Position numbers and translations under genes: made by a program
Shown here: piece by piece, positions 36,601 through 50,078 of the stretch
Layout: each line of letters begins with the position of its first letter
How positions within the stretch are numbered: position 1 is the stretch's first letter
The notes under the pieces: model-generated
Seen by the model: only the letters and a program-made list of their open reading frames with translations
What the model was told of the DNA's origin: nothing
Database searches by the model: none
Assembly (NCBI GenBank): GCA_023014485.1
Contig: JAJOZX010002358.1
Location: forward strand, 408,501 to 472,500
Length of the DNA stretch: 64,000 bases
From: Bathynomus jamesi
Lineage: Eukaryota; Arthropoda; Malacostraca; Isopoda; Cirolanidae
Direction of reading: 5' to 3'

Positions 36601-39600
36601 TTTCCAGTCAAATGGAAGCTCATTTGGTTCCGTTGTTAGACAGTTCGACAATAGAATATTTTATCGACAAATATTATGTGGGTTAAGTTAAGTTATGCAT
36701 TAAGTTAACTTAAGTTAGATAAAATTAAGTATATAGAGGTTCGATAAAATGTCCAGTCGACGTTTCAGCTACATACAGGTCCCTAAATTTAACACTGATT
36801 GAAAAGACGTACATTACCATCGCTTTACTTAAAGTTTCATTGAAATAGTGTTATGCATGCATTTGTATGGGTTACGTCGTAGCTAATGTTTTAACGTCGT
36901 TTCCCGTCGACCAGAGAAGTTAGTTGGATAGGGACCAGATTATGTAACGACCAGTGGTTCGGGTCCCACGTAAAGCTGTAGGTCCTCCCTTCCGTTATAT
37001 AATCTTAGATGTTCTGCAGATCTTATTGCTACAATTGACCTTCTCACTGACTGACTTATCACCATCTTCACGGTTTTCAGGAACGTTCAGTGAACCAACC
37101 AATTATCTTTGTTGAAGAATGTAAAAGAAAGGTAATTAGCGTCATTGGCTGTTGCCTTATTCCCAGATGACTTCAGCAATGCAAAGTTCACATGATAACT
37201 AGAAGGATTTTCTCAGGTTCACAGTCTATATTTGAAGAAGGATTGACAAGAACATCTCAACAAAGAAATATCGGGTGTTTTTTTTAAACATCTGACACCT
37301 TAAAAGGTTTGTATTTTTTTATTAACTAAAATAAAACCATGAAAATTTTACTATAGCTTCTCTACAGATGAGGAATTAGTCCCCTAGTGCAAAACATGTT
37401 CTATATGGTGTCCTCTCAGCATATTAACGCTTTGCATACGAACAACAAAATTTGGCAGTACTCTGGACAGAGTATCTGTTGAAATCTGAGAAATTTCTTG
37501 TTCAATTGATGCTTTCAATTCTTCTATTGTGCGTGGATTCTGTTTAAACACTCTATCTTTTAAATAACTTACAGGGGTGTAGATCTAGTGATGTTGGTGG
37601 CCATGGAAATGGCGGACAGGAAATGGTGGACAGGAAATCTGTTGGAGAGGACTGTTCCGTCGAAAGTGTCGTGTAAGTATCGTGAGCTGAGAGGCCATCA
37701 CGTAGAGTATGTTTTGCACTAGAGGACTAATTCCACATGTGTAGAGAAGGTACAGTAAAAATTTCATGCTTTTATTTCAGTTGATAAAAAAAATACAAAC
37801 CTTTTAAAGTGTCACATGTCAAAAAAATCACCCGATACCCAGATAAGATTAAAAAGTTTTCGAGCTCACCCATAAGTTCCTTTTCAAACAATTTTAATTT
37901 ATGTTGTTGTTGTTGTTGTTGTTCGATTGTTACAACTGAATTTAGAAGGTTTTAGATTATGTTTGTATTTCCGTGTAACTCTGGACCCAGCGTCCGTAGT
38001 TCGGTGGGTCGGGTAGGTCGGGGATTTGAATCTCGATAATTCTGGTAACAATAATACATTAGATAGAGCAATGGGCCGCATTAGTTGCCTTGAGATCCGT
38101 GCCAATTTCTGACCCTCCTGAATGACAATGATGATAATGATAATGATGAGCTCTAACTGAATTACGCTTTTAAACTCAGCCTCAATACTGTAGAGGTTTG
38201 CGAAAGACTAACAAGTGAATAAAACGCTTATTTAAACAAATGCCTTTAACATACCTCAACAGAAGTTTTGCACTGTGATACATCGAAGACAAAGAAGTTC
38301 GAATCTAAAAAAATATTTAAAGTCTTCACCATCTGCTTGACACGATTATATTCAGTTTCACCTTTGAGTAAAACTGCCCATGAAGACTCGGAAAAGAATC
38401 TATTCTTTTCATTCACCTGAAAACGCAACATTATTTAGGGTGGTCCAAAAGTTCTTATCTATTTCGCTGAACTAATTATATTTCTATTTTATTTTCTACA
38501 GGCAGTAGATGATGATGGATGTACAAGAACGTGCGATGGTAGTAACACTATTTATCAAGGGAAGAAGTGCAAAGAAATTCGAAAAAAATTTATCAAGGGA
38601 AGAAGTGCAAAGAAATTCGAAAAAAATTTGAAAGAAGATTTCACAAACCAGGACCTACAGACAAAGCAATTCGCGAGCTGGTCAATAAATTTAAAAGAAC
38701 AGAATTTGTTCATGATGAACGTCCAGATACCTCAAGAAAATGTCGAATTGTTAAGAGATGCCTTTGAAACAAATCCTAGAATGTCAACTCGCACAGCATC
38801 ACTTAGACTGAACATACCAAAAGCGACTGTTCCAAAGATTTTAAAATCAACATTAAAAAAGAAAAGTTACCATATTCAAGTGCTACACGAGTTACACAAA
38901 CAGGATTATCCGAGACGAGCTGCCATGTGCACAGAATTAAATGAAAAAATTCCTATCGAAAACTTATTAAACCACATTTTCTTCAGCGATGAGGCGACAT
39001 TCCACACATGCGGAAAGGTTAATCGACATAATTGCCGTATCTGAGCTAATGAAAAATCAACCGAGTTCTACGAGTGGAAGAGAGATTATCCTAAAGTTAA
39101 TGCTTGGTTGGGTATGACAAGATCAAAGATTTACAGACCATTTTTTTGTGCAGAAGCTACGGTAACAAAGCCAATTTATCTTGATATGCTTCAGCAGTTT
39201 CTTGAACCCCAGTTTCGTTCAGATGGCATTCTCGACACTGTTGTCTTTCAACAAGATGGAGCTCCATGTCACTATGCAAACATCGTTCGGGTGTATCTTG
39301 ATGAGGTCTTACAAAATCGCTGGATTGGACGTGGTGGAAACAGGCCCTGGGCAGCACGATCTCCGGATTTAACACCATTAGAGTTTGCGTAGGGCTTTAT
39401 AAAATCTGAAGTTTACAAACCAAGAGTTACAGACCCGCAGGATGATCTGCGAACCCGCATTGTCGCGGCAGTCGCTAAAATAACCCCAGAGATGCTTGAG
39501 AATGAGTTCCGCAATGCAATGGACAGAGTTGAGATTTGCAGAGACACTGATAGTGCTCACGTCGAATCTTAGACTTAAGCTTGATAAATAAATATACATC

Positions 39601-40183
39601 TAATTATGTTAGTACATTTTTATTCTAAAATACTATTATTTCAGCAAAATAGATAGGGACTTTTGGACCACTCTGTTTATTTATATATATATATATATGT
39701 GGTGTGGCATAAATCGGTTTACCGAGCATAATGAAATCACATTGTGAAGGATAATATTTATTATTTATGACAGAAATTGTCCAAAGTGTCCTCCATCATG
39801 TTGAATACACACGTTGCATCTTTGAACCACTGAACAACAAACTGCGCAACACAGTTCTTTATGATTATTCAACGTTTCGAACTCTTGGCGTATCAAAATC
39901 TTCGTGTGATCGAAGTCCCGAGGTTTCTGGTCGTAGACGCTTTGTTTGGTGTCTAATTTTCTGTTCATCATGTAAGGACCAAAAGAAAAAAAATTAACAC
40001 TGCACAGATTACAATTTGAACAGTACTAAACAGCAAACTAGTCAACTTAATACTGCACCCAGCGTACTAAAATCAGTGTTGGCGAGTCAGTGTTGCCGAA
40101 TCAGTGTTGCCATATCAGTGCAGCCAAATATTTCATTATTCTCGGTAAACCGACTTATGCCGCACCCTGTATATATTATATAT

Positions 40184-40233
<50 letters not shown>

Positions 40234-41706
40234 GATCTGGTCATAGTAATGGAAATATGGGTAACATTTTCTCATTTCTTTTAAGAATGTCAAATAATAT
40301 TTTGAGGTTAAACCAACTTATTTTTAGGACTATTTCGCTCTTTCTCGTGATTGGCGTTACACCCAAATTTGAGTTACACTTACACTTTCATCGGCTCTCT
40401 CTTATCCTAAATTAAATTATATCCTGATCCATTTTAGCTTAACTTAACCTACACTAAAGTAACTCACTTTTCTCATTCTAACTTAACTTCCCTCACAGGA
40501 CATACCAATAAAATGTGTTTGGAGTTTGGGTATAATTGGGTATAACGCTAACTTTATATTTCCTTTCTTAAGAAGTCGGTCAGGTAACGTAAAGATAAGG
40601 TAACATCCATGTCCTATATCCCCCAAGGAAGTGAGGGATAGGGGGTCCCAGTCTGGGCTGCCTAAGCCAGAGTCAATTAAAATGAGGCGGCCGGCCCGCC
40701 GTTTCGTCGTGACGTAAGATACAGAAAAGAAAACCGCCCAGCTTTAAACAGCACTGGGGTTCAAACTAGTGCTTGCATAATACCGAAAATTTTCAATACC
40801 GGTATTTGGAGGCAATTATGCTAATCCCGGTATTGATACCGGTATTATGAAAAAAATAATTTATTTTGATTTATTATGGTGCCACCCTACCAACCCTCCC
40901 ACAAGTCTGAGGGACTTGCAGTACTCACATATTTACTATAAATTAATGACCCAACTCCAAATAGATGGCATTCTATTCGAAAAAGTTTATACAGTAAATT
41001 ACTAAATTGTAATAAAAATATTATTGAATTTTTTTTTTAGCATATTATTATTATACAACTACTGGGGTAGATAGAAATTATTAGTATCTAAATATTATTT
41101 CTTAGTTTGATTTGAAAGTATGCTTTGAGGAAACAAAGAGCATCTAGGGATTGTTCAGATAGACTCGATCTCAGTTTCGTCAGAAATAGGCCTGCAGCAG
41201 AAAAGGCTCTTTCTGATTCTGCACTTGTAGGTTTAATTGAAAGCAGTGCCTTGTACAGCTTCTCTAAATTCTCACTTCTCTGTAAAGTAACTTCCAAGCT
41301 TTTAAATTCATTAGTAACATCAAAATCAATGGAATTTTTTTTTAGATGGCACTTTTCCTAGTTTGTCCATTTCTTGCATGTATTCACTCAGTAATGAATC
41401 TGCTTCCACTTCACTCTTATCGGAGGACTAAATTGCCTAAATTTTACAATAGCAATTTTTGTCAATACCGAAAACCTATAATATCGGTATCGGTATTATT
41501 TGTACTTCTTCAATACCGGTATTAATACCGGTATTTCAATACCGGTTTTAACCCCTAGTTCAAACTCACGACTCATCGGAGTCTCACCAATGCCGTGCGG
41601 CGACTTAACAGTCACGATATGTATTTAAAGTCTTTATCACGGCAAACATCATTCTTTCCATTCCAGTAAATAATTAATATAAAATCTTTTCATGTGGGTA
41701 ATGTGA

Positions 41707-41745
<39 letters not shown>

Positions 41746-42043
41746 AAACGATATTTCATGTAGCTTAAAATATGATGTAGTGAGTGTTCGTGTAGATAAA
41801 GACAAATAAAAGTAAAATATTATTGCTAATGAGAAGGTGAGGTGGCGTTAACTTTTTTTTTTTGCTTATTAATAAAATATGAAGTATTTCATACGCTTAT
41901 GTTACATTTATCACGCAGTATAAGAGGTGACAGTGTTGAAATTTATTGCTATAATATACAATGGAGGTATAAATTTACATTATACAAACAGAATTACCAT
42001 AAATTGAGTTGCAAGTCTGTCCTTCAGAGATAAATAAAGTTGG

Positions 42044-42095
<52 letters not shown>

Positions 42096-42594
42096 GTGAT
42101 TTTTTTTTTAAACATCTGATACTTTAAAAGGTTTGTAATTTTTTTATCAACTGAAATAAGAGCGTGAAATTTTTATTGTACCCTCTCTACACATGGGGAA
42201 TTAGTCCCCTAGTGCAAAACATGCTCTATGAATTTATGTGATGTCCTCTTAGCTCACGATACTTACACGATACTTTCGACAAAAGAGTTCTGTCCAACAG
42301 ATTTCCTGCGGTTTATGATAAAAGAATATCATGGCCAACAACATCACCAGATCTAAACCCCTGTGACTTTTATCTGTGGGGTTATTTAAAAGATAGAGGG
42401 TTTAAACAGAATCCACACACACACAACAGAAGGACTGAAAACATCAATTGAACAAGAAATTTCTCAAATTTCAACAGATACTCTGTCCAGAGCAGTGGTC
42501 GGTAACCAAAAGTCCATGAAGAGCCATTTTTTTTCAGAATTGAGAGTAAAAACGGCGGCCGAGCCGATATTATATATATATAAATAAATAAAAT

Positions 42595-42653
<59 letters not shown>

Positions 42654-45317
42654 TATAGGTAACATATATTATCCAAGAACTGAAAATGTCAATGTGAAAC
42701 TACGTAATGTTATTCTCGACAATGGATAAATTGCTAAGGTTAAACTTACTTACAGGGGCCAGATGACTTAATGAGATTTCTGCTCTTGGGTGTCTTTCGA
42801 AAGCTGTTCAGTGTTTGGAGAGTAATTTGTAGTTTTCAGTTTCAAGCAAGATTGTAGGCTTGTGTCATTGAGTTGGCTTCTTAACTTACTTTTTATATAG
42901 TTCATACTTGAAAATATTTGCTCACATAGGTACGTATCATAGATCCGAAGATTGATAGAATGCCAAGTGCATATTTCTTAATGATTCTGTAAGTGTCAGG
43001 TAATGAATTCCATACTTCAAATACAATCTGATCTCGTTTTTTTAAACTACCCAATTCTGTCCATTTGTGTTGCAGTGCCAGCGTAGCTTGTTGCTTTTCT
43101 AGATCTTCAAGTTCAGAGAGCAGCTTTCTAAATTTTGAAGTCCAAATATATTTTTCCTGCAAATCGGCTAATTCAAGTTCTACTTCCGCTTGGTCAATTC
43201 CTGTAAATGCTGAAAAGTTGAGCGTAGAAATATCTGCTTCAAGTGGTTTTATCACGAATGCCAAAGTCTCCCTTTCCCTTCAGAATCCTTGAAAGCGTCC
43301 TCTTCTGAAAGGAAGACAGCAATGTTTCCCTTTCCTTGCAGTTTCTTGTTAAGGTTATTTAAGTGTGAAGTAATGTCCACCATAAAATGAAATTTTTGCA
43401 GCCATTCAAGGTTTGAGAGCTCTGTATATTCATGGCCTTTTTCATGCATAAATCTTTTAACTTCCAAACAGATTGCAAATCGTTCAAGTTCTAGAAAGTC
43501 ATCGCACCTTGCTGTGAAGGAGAAGGTCCGAATACTGACAATTAACCTCTTTTAGAAATTCACGAAAGTGGAGGTGGTTTAAGCCTTTTGCCATTATTTT
43601 GTTAACAATTTTCACTACTAACGACATTACGTCTGTGAACTCTGGGAGAAAAGATTGTGCACACAAAGCTTCCTGATGAACGATACAGTGAAAAGATATT
43701 ATGTCATGACCAGTCTCTTTCTTTAATAGAGAAACGAAACCTTTGTGTACCCCTATCATACTCGGTGCACCATCAGTCGCAACGGAAATAATGCGGCTTG
43801 TTTGTATTCCTTTTGTTTACAAGCAAGTGATAATAGCTGATAAAATATCTTACCCCCTCGTCTGACCAGTGAAGGGTAGAAAATCAATGAGTTTCTCTTG
43901 TGGGCCGTCAGAATTGACATACTTGCAGAGAAGGGCAATTTGTGCAACGTCATTAACATCACATGACTCATCACACGCAATAGAAAATGTCTGGGCGGAG
44001 TTGATGTCCTCGGTTTGCCGACTGGTAATTTCTCTGGCCAACTTCATAGCTCTGTCCCTCACCGTCTTTGCTGACAATGGCATGTCTTTAATTTTTTTAA
44101 CAATTTCGTTTTTGTTCTTGAAATCACTGAACAGATACTCCGATGCTTTAATGAAACAGTCTTTCAGATATTCACCATCCGTGAAAGGCTTCCCTCCTTT
44201 TACTATCTCTTGACTTACCGCAAAACTAGCCGCATTTGTGCTACACGAGAAGTTAACCCATTTCTTAAAAACACTGACTTTGCTCTCTTTTGTTCCTTAG
44301 TTCCTCCACAGCTGCCTTTCTGGCATCTCCAACTGGATACTTCTCAGCAAACGCACTGTATTTTCTATGAAAGTGTCTTTCGATATTGGACTTTTTGTTA
44401 TTGGCCATTTCTCTTTACAAATGGCGCATGAAGGGAGTCCCTTAGAATTCTGTATGAATGCGAAACTTTCCGTCCACTCACTTTTAAATTCTCTATTTTC
44501 CTCTTTTATTTTTCTCTTTTTAGATGCCATTTTATAACTAGCAATATATAATTCACAAATAATATATTTTACACTATAAATAATTCGCAAATAAATTTAA
44601 ATTTAACTAAAAAATAACGGGCACTGACCTTCAAACCAACGAACAATGCACTGAAGTTTAAGCAGCCTAACGGCTAATAGAGTAAATTGCCCATTGCGCA
44701 TGCGTCAAGTGTACTTACTAATCATGGACGTATCAAGTAGGATAGATTATATATTATTTAGGATCATATTTTTGAGATGGATACTGTTGGCTTCTACTTA
44801 TAGTTTAAATTTAATTAATTAATTTATTGATTCATTAATCAACCAATTAAACATTAATTAAAATAAAGAGCAGCTCATAACCAATTTTCAATTTTCATTA
44901 GTCACCATTAAAACCAATTTCGGAATCAAATTTTGCTTTTATTCAACGTATTAACTAATTAAATATAAGAACATTTTTTATTTTAAAATTAAATTTCCGA
45001 ACTGATATCTGTTCTACTGTAGATATTGACTGACTTGTTTTTACTTAAAACTATATCATTTCGCGCTATCAAGAGCAAACCTGAGCCGCATAAGCCTCTG
45101 TAAGAGCCGCAGGTTGCCGACCTCTGGTTCAGAGTATGCAAAATTTTGTTGTTCGTGCGCAAAGAATTAATGAGCTGAAATAACATTATATGCATAGAGC
45201 ATGTTTTGTACTAAGGGGTTAATTCTCCATGTCCATGTAGTAAAAATTTCATGCTTTTATTTGAATTGGTAAAAAAATACAAACCTTTTAAGATGCCAGA
45301 TGTTTAAAAAAATCACC

Positions 45318-45369
<52 letters not shown>

Positions 45370-45843
45370 GGTTGCATAAAAGTCAGGAGTCAAAGGAACC
45401 AGAGAGAATGTATCTTTTCCGTTCTTTGGCCGCTACTAGTTTTAAATAAAAATTACTTTCTAAGTTAAAAAAAAAATATATAATTTATAGTTTAAAATTT
45501 ATAATTTTTTTAGTTAAAATTTTTATAATTTATGCAATGATAACTTTCTGACTCCTGACTTTTGCGCCACCCAAAAGTCAGGATGATGCCTGAAAGTTTT
45601 AACCTTCTTTATATATATATATATATATAAGCAAACAACCACAAGGAAAAGGAAACACAAAGTCCGAGCGCTTTCGTGATATATTCACATTATCAAGGAG
45701 GAACAGAAAATAGACGGAGATTACTCATTTACTTCTGTTCCTCCTTGATAATGTGAATATATCACGAAAGCGCTCGGACTTTGTGTTTCCTTTTCCTTGT
45801 GGTTGTTTGCTTATTAATAAGGTCACGTGTTATTTTGTGATTT

Positions 45844-45886
<43 letters not shown>

Positions 45887-47386
45887 TATATATATATATA
45901 TATAATATATATTCATCAGATTTCAAGTATTGTTTAAAGATATAAAGTGCATATATTTTTTTAGCATATATATGTGGAAACGAAGAAATTTAACAAAGTC
46001 TTGTTTGACTTTATCTCGGTTAAAGCTTAAGGTTTATCGCAGTGTAAAGAAGTTGAGGCTAAATAAACTTTTGGAATAATATTAGGTCTTCCAGTAGCTC
46101 AGTGGACTCGGTGTCGGATTCTGGGCGGTGAGTCTCTGGGTTCGTTCCCAACTGCTAGTGCTTGGGTTGTGCTGGGTCTGGCCGCAGGTAACCCTCGGGA
46201 CACCTCCCACGCCCGCAAAGTGGTGCTTGTGGCGTTTTTGGAATAATATTGAATGAAAAACAATATATCTCTCTCGTGATACCAACCTCACTGATTTGTT
46301 TAATTCATCGTTTAACGTTTAACGTTTAACGTTTAACGGGTTAAACAGTAATGAGAAATATACTCTTTTAACCTTCTAAGATCCGTGTGTAGTGGTCTTT
46401 TCAGCGAGAAAACAATTTAGGATATTTTCCGAGAGAAGCAGTTTTGAGTTTGTGTTCTTTGGACTATGAAGAAGACACGTTAGTTTCAATCACTGGCTCG
46501 CTTCTAGTCCCTAAAATCTGTTCTGTGTGAATTGTTTTATTACATTTCAATTCATAACTGAGGGTTAATCATAAATGTATTTTAGTATTTTATATAATAT
46601 ATATAATTAATACTGCGCTTTATTTGTTAATGTCTCTCATTTCATTCGCTCTCCTCTCCACTGTTTTCATTTCTCATTTGCTTTGTGATCATTCGCGTTT
46701 TCATCGGAGGCTTAACTAACCACTAAAATTATACCTGAAAAAAAAACGAACTGAGCTCTTTCGAGAAGTGGGCGACGAAGTAAGGGCTTTCCTCCAGCGT
46801 CGGCAGTGACTCATTCGGAAATTTCTCCAGTGGGGAGTGAATGACGGAGAAGGTTCTGAACTCGCCGAAGATCTGTAAGAGGTCGGAAGGACCTGGAAGG
46901 CATTCATCTGACGAAGAAAGAACTCATGAATGTTTATGAAGGATGGAACAAAGCAGAGATCTCTGAATATTATATTCACAAAAACCCATTTTCGTCGTAA
47001 GGAAGCAAATGACAACCCCCCCCCCCGGCAATAAAAGTGGGTTTTAATTAACCCGTTTTTATTAACACGAGAGGAATGAAAATATTGTTTTATTTAAATG
47101 CAAAAAACTTCACTTTTCTACGTGAAGGTCAAAATATGATAATAAAAACCCACTCTAATAGACAGAGTTTATGCCAGTGGGCATCGAAACTGTTGTGGAA
47201 ATAAACTCTGTCTGTTAGAGTGGGTTTTTATTATTATATTGTTTTATTTCATTGTCGTCATGAGGGAAGTTGTGTTCCTGATTACATTTAGGAAATGAAA
47301 ACAAAGGAACAAAAAAATTAGTTCCAAACATTTGACATGTAAAAAAATATTAAAACTTTTATATACAATAATGTCCATTTTGCATT

Positions 47387-47417
<31 letters not shown>

Positions 47418-50035
47418 CACCACTTTTGCTCAAGATATATTATATATATATATATATTTTTTTTTTGCGGAAAAAAGTTCGCCAAGAAACGTAAAATCTC
47501 CTTTAAAAAGCATAAAAATTACTAATTGTAAGTTATGTTTTTCTATGGCTATTTTACTCATTTTGGTACCTATAAAAATTTCAAAAACAAAACCCACGCA
47601 ATCAGTTACCAAATAGAATTTTTTTTTATACATTTTAGAAATTCTACATTTCTATGCGAACTTTTTTCCGGAACTGCACGTATATAATAAACATAAGAGA
47701 AACATGAAAAAAGATAATTTGTAAGAATTGTGTTTTCTTCAAAGGAAAACCCCGTGATTCAGCCTCGCGCAGCGAGTAATAAAATGGATATCCGGTCGAT
47801 GGTGTTCGTGCAACCGGATATTGATAAGTCTTTTGTCCGAAATTTGTCCGCATTCACTGATCAAAAACCGGTTTCTGTTAAGAAGAATGTGAAGAGAGTC
47901 CAGAGACGGTTTTGATGTTGAAATTCGTATTTCTGTTAAGGGATATTGTGCTACACTGCTCGAGATGCCTTTTAATCCTCATATATACATATATATATAT
48001 ATGTGTGTGTTTGTGTGTGTACGTTTTTGAGGGTGGAGGTGGTGTTTCAACAAATGTTCAGACTTGGCTTGTGTTCGACCCCTCTGCAGCATCCTGCCTC
48101 ATTCGGGGGCTTTTTAATTTTTATTTTTTAACCTTCTGCGATGAGAACTGAGAAACCGCCAAAACACCAAGCTGAATAATTTCAAGAACCAGTTGGATAG
48201 GTTCTTGTGCAAAATTCCTAACCAGCCATGCGCCTGTTAATATATATTCTAATTTTTAACATTAAGGCTAAATATCTATATAAAAAGACACTTTTTTTAT
48301 ACGAGGGTCGGACCCCGGTCGGTACGAAAATACATAATGCCTCTTATTATTATATTCACGAACTGAAAAATAAGAGGCATTACTTTCGTACCGACCCTCG
48401 TATTAAATAATAAATCATAATTGTAATTTTTATAATTTATAAATAAATAAATAGTTATAATGTTATAATGTTTCAGACCAACAAAGGCCCTAGGATCCAC
48501 TCATGGCTGGTCTACCTAACTGTGTTCGTAATTGTGTAGTGTGTATGTCCTCCGTGGTGGCGGAGGGGACCTACAATTTTACGTGGGTTCCGAACCACAA
48601 GAACATAAGAAATTTATGTAAAAACTGCCTGTACATTGGCAACGACCAATTTTTACAAAACTAAATAATTATCAATTTAAAACTAATTAATTATCGATTT
48701 AAAACTAAAGATAGAATCTCTGGATCCAGAGGATCAAGTCATAATAGACTACTATCCACAAATATGTTACACTCTATATCTATTTATAACCGACATGCAA
48801 ATATATCAGATCCAAAGAATCCAGTCAATTTCATTACGGTATCCATCAATACTAGTACCTTGCAATAAGTCACGGTCCATATCGATTGCGGACCAAGTCA
48901 AAATTTACAACCATATACATTACAATATATATACTTAGGAGGAAAAGTGTAGGTGTGGCTGTAAAGACTGTACAGTAATGTAGAAATGTGTGTGCACCCA
49001 TTTTGGGCCTCCCGTTTAAAGGTGTTTGTGGGGCAAGTGAAGATCATGAGTTTTTCAATACCTCACAGTACTATGGGGGGCACCGCTCGGCAGAGGAATC
49101 TCTTTAAATGGGGTGTGTAAGGACAGAGAGTATCCCCTAACCCAAGATGCTGCCTCCCTATATCCCACAACACTTGTGTTGAGCTGTGGGATCTATCACC
49201 ACAAGGCCTTATTTTTACTACCTTAAACTATACCCAATCTATCAACATATCCGTCTAATCGATTTTTAAACATGTTTATATTGTATTGAGATATTTCGAA
49301 AAAGCTATCTCTATCTACGTTATCGAACCCATTCCTAATTTTGAACACCTGGATTAGATCACCCCTTAGCCTCCGAGTCTCGAGTGTAGTCAATTTTAAC
49401 TCCTTAAGCCTATCCTCGTACGACTTTGACCTAAGCGACGGAATCATCTTAGTTGCTCGTCTTTGAACTCTTTCGATTTTGTTTATATCTTTGCGCATAT
49501 GCGGATTCCAAAATTGGACCGCGTACTCCAAATGGGGTCTAACTAATGATTTATAAAGAGGAACTATAATATCGCACGATTTGTACTCAAAATTCCGAGC
49601 TATAAAACCTAACACTTTGTCCGCCTTATTGACCGCTGCTGTACTTTGTTTCGCTACTTTTAAATCACCAGTGACTATAACTCCTAAATCTTTTTCCTGC
49701 TCTACGCTTGTTAACTCTTTCCCTGACATACTATACGCAAAATTACCATTACGCGAACCTATATGCAAAATTTTGCACTTATCGACGTTAAATCTCATTT
49801 GCCATGTGACTGACCAATCAACGATTTTATTCAGATCTTGCTGAATTTTACCTCTATCTTCGTCATTAATCGCCCTACCACCCAGCTTCGTGTCATCCGC
49901 AAACTTTGAAAGTGTACTGACTAGGCCGACATCTAAATCGTTAATATATATAAGAAAAGGCAAGGGGCCCAATACAGAACCCTGAGGAACGCCACTCTTA
50001 GCCCAACACGTAATACTATTAAATTATATATATAT

Positions 50036-50078
<43 letters not shown>

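Larger units (their letters stand above)
42092..45320 (+). mobile_element. Non-autonomous mariner split by a hAT element
   Basis: Ends TTGGGTG and CACCCGA with TA flanks inside (TA)n. The two parts (42092-42492 and 45127-45320) make about 595 bp, matching the family member at 37271. The left part encodes decayed WPTTSPDLNPCDFYLWGYLK. Confidence 0.92.

Noticed and set aside
46716..47015. 99-codon frame starting MSFASLRRKW
   Set aside because: It uses a different frame from the one that links IR exons 1 and 3 in phase. The similarity to MSFASS in exon 1 is chance.
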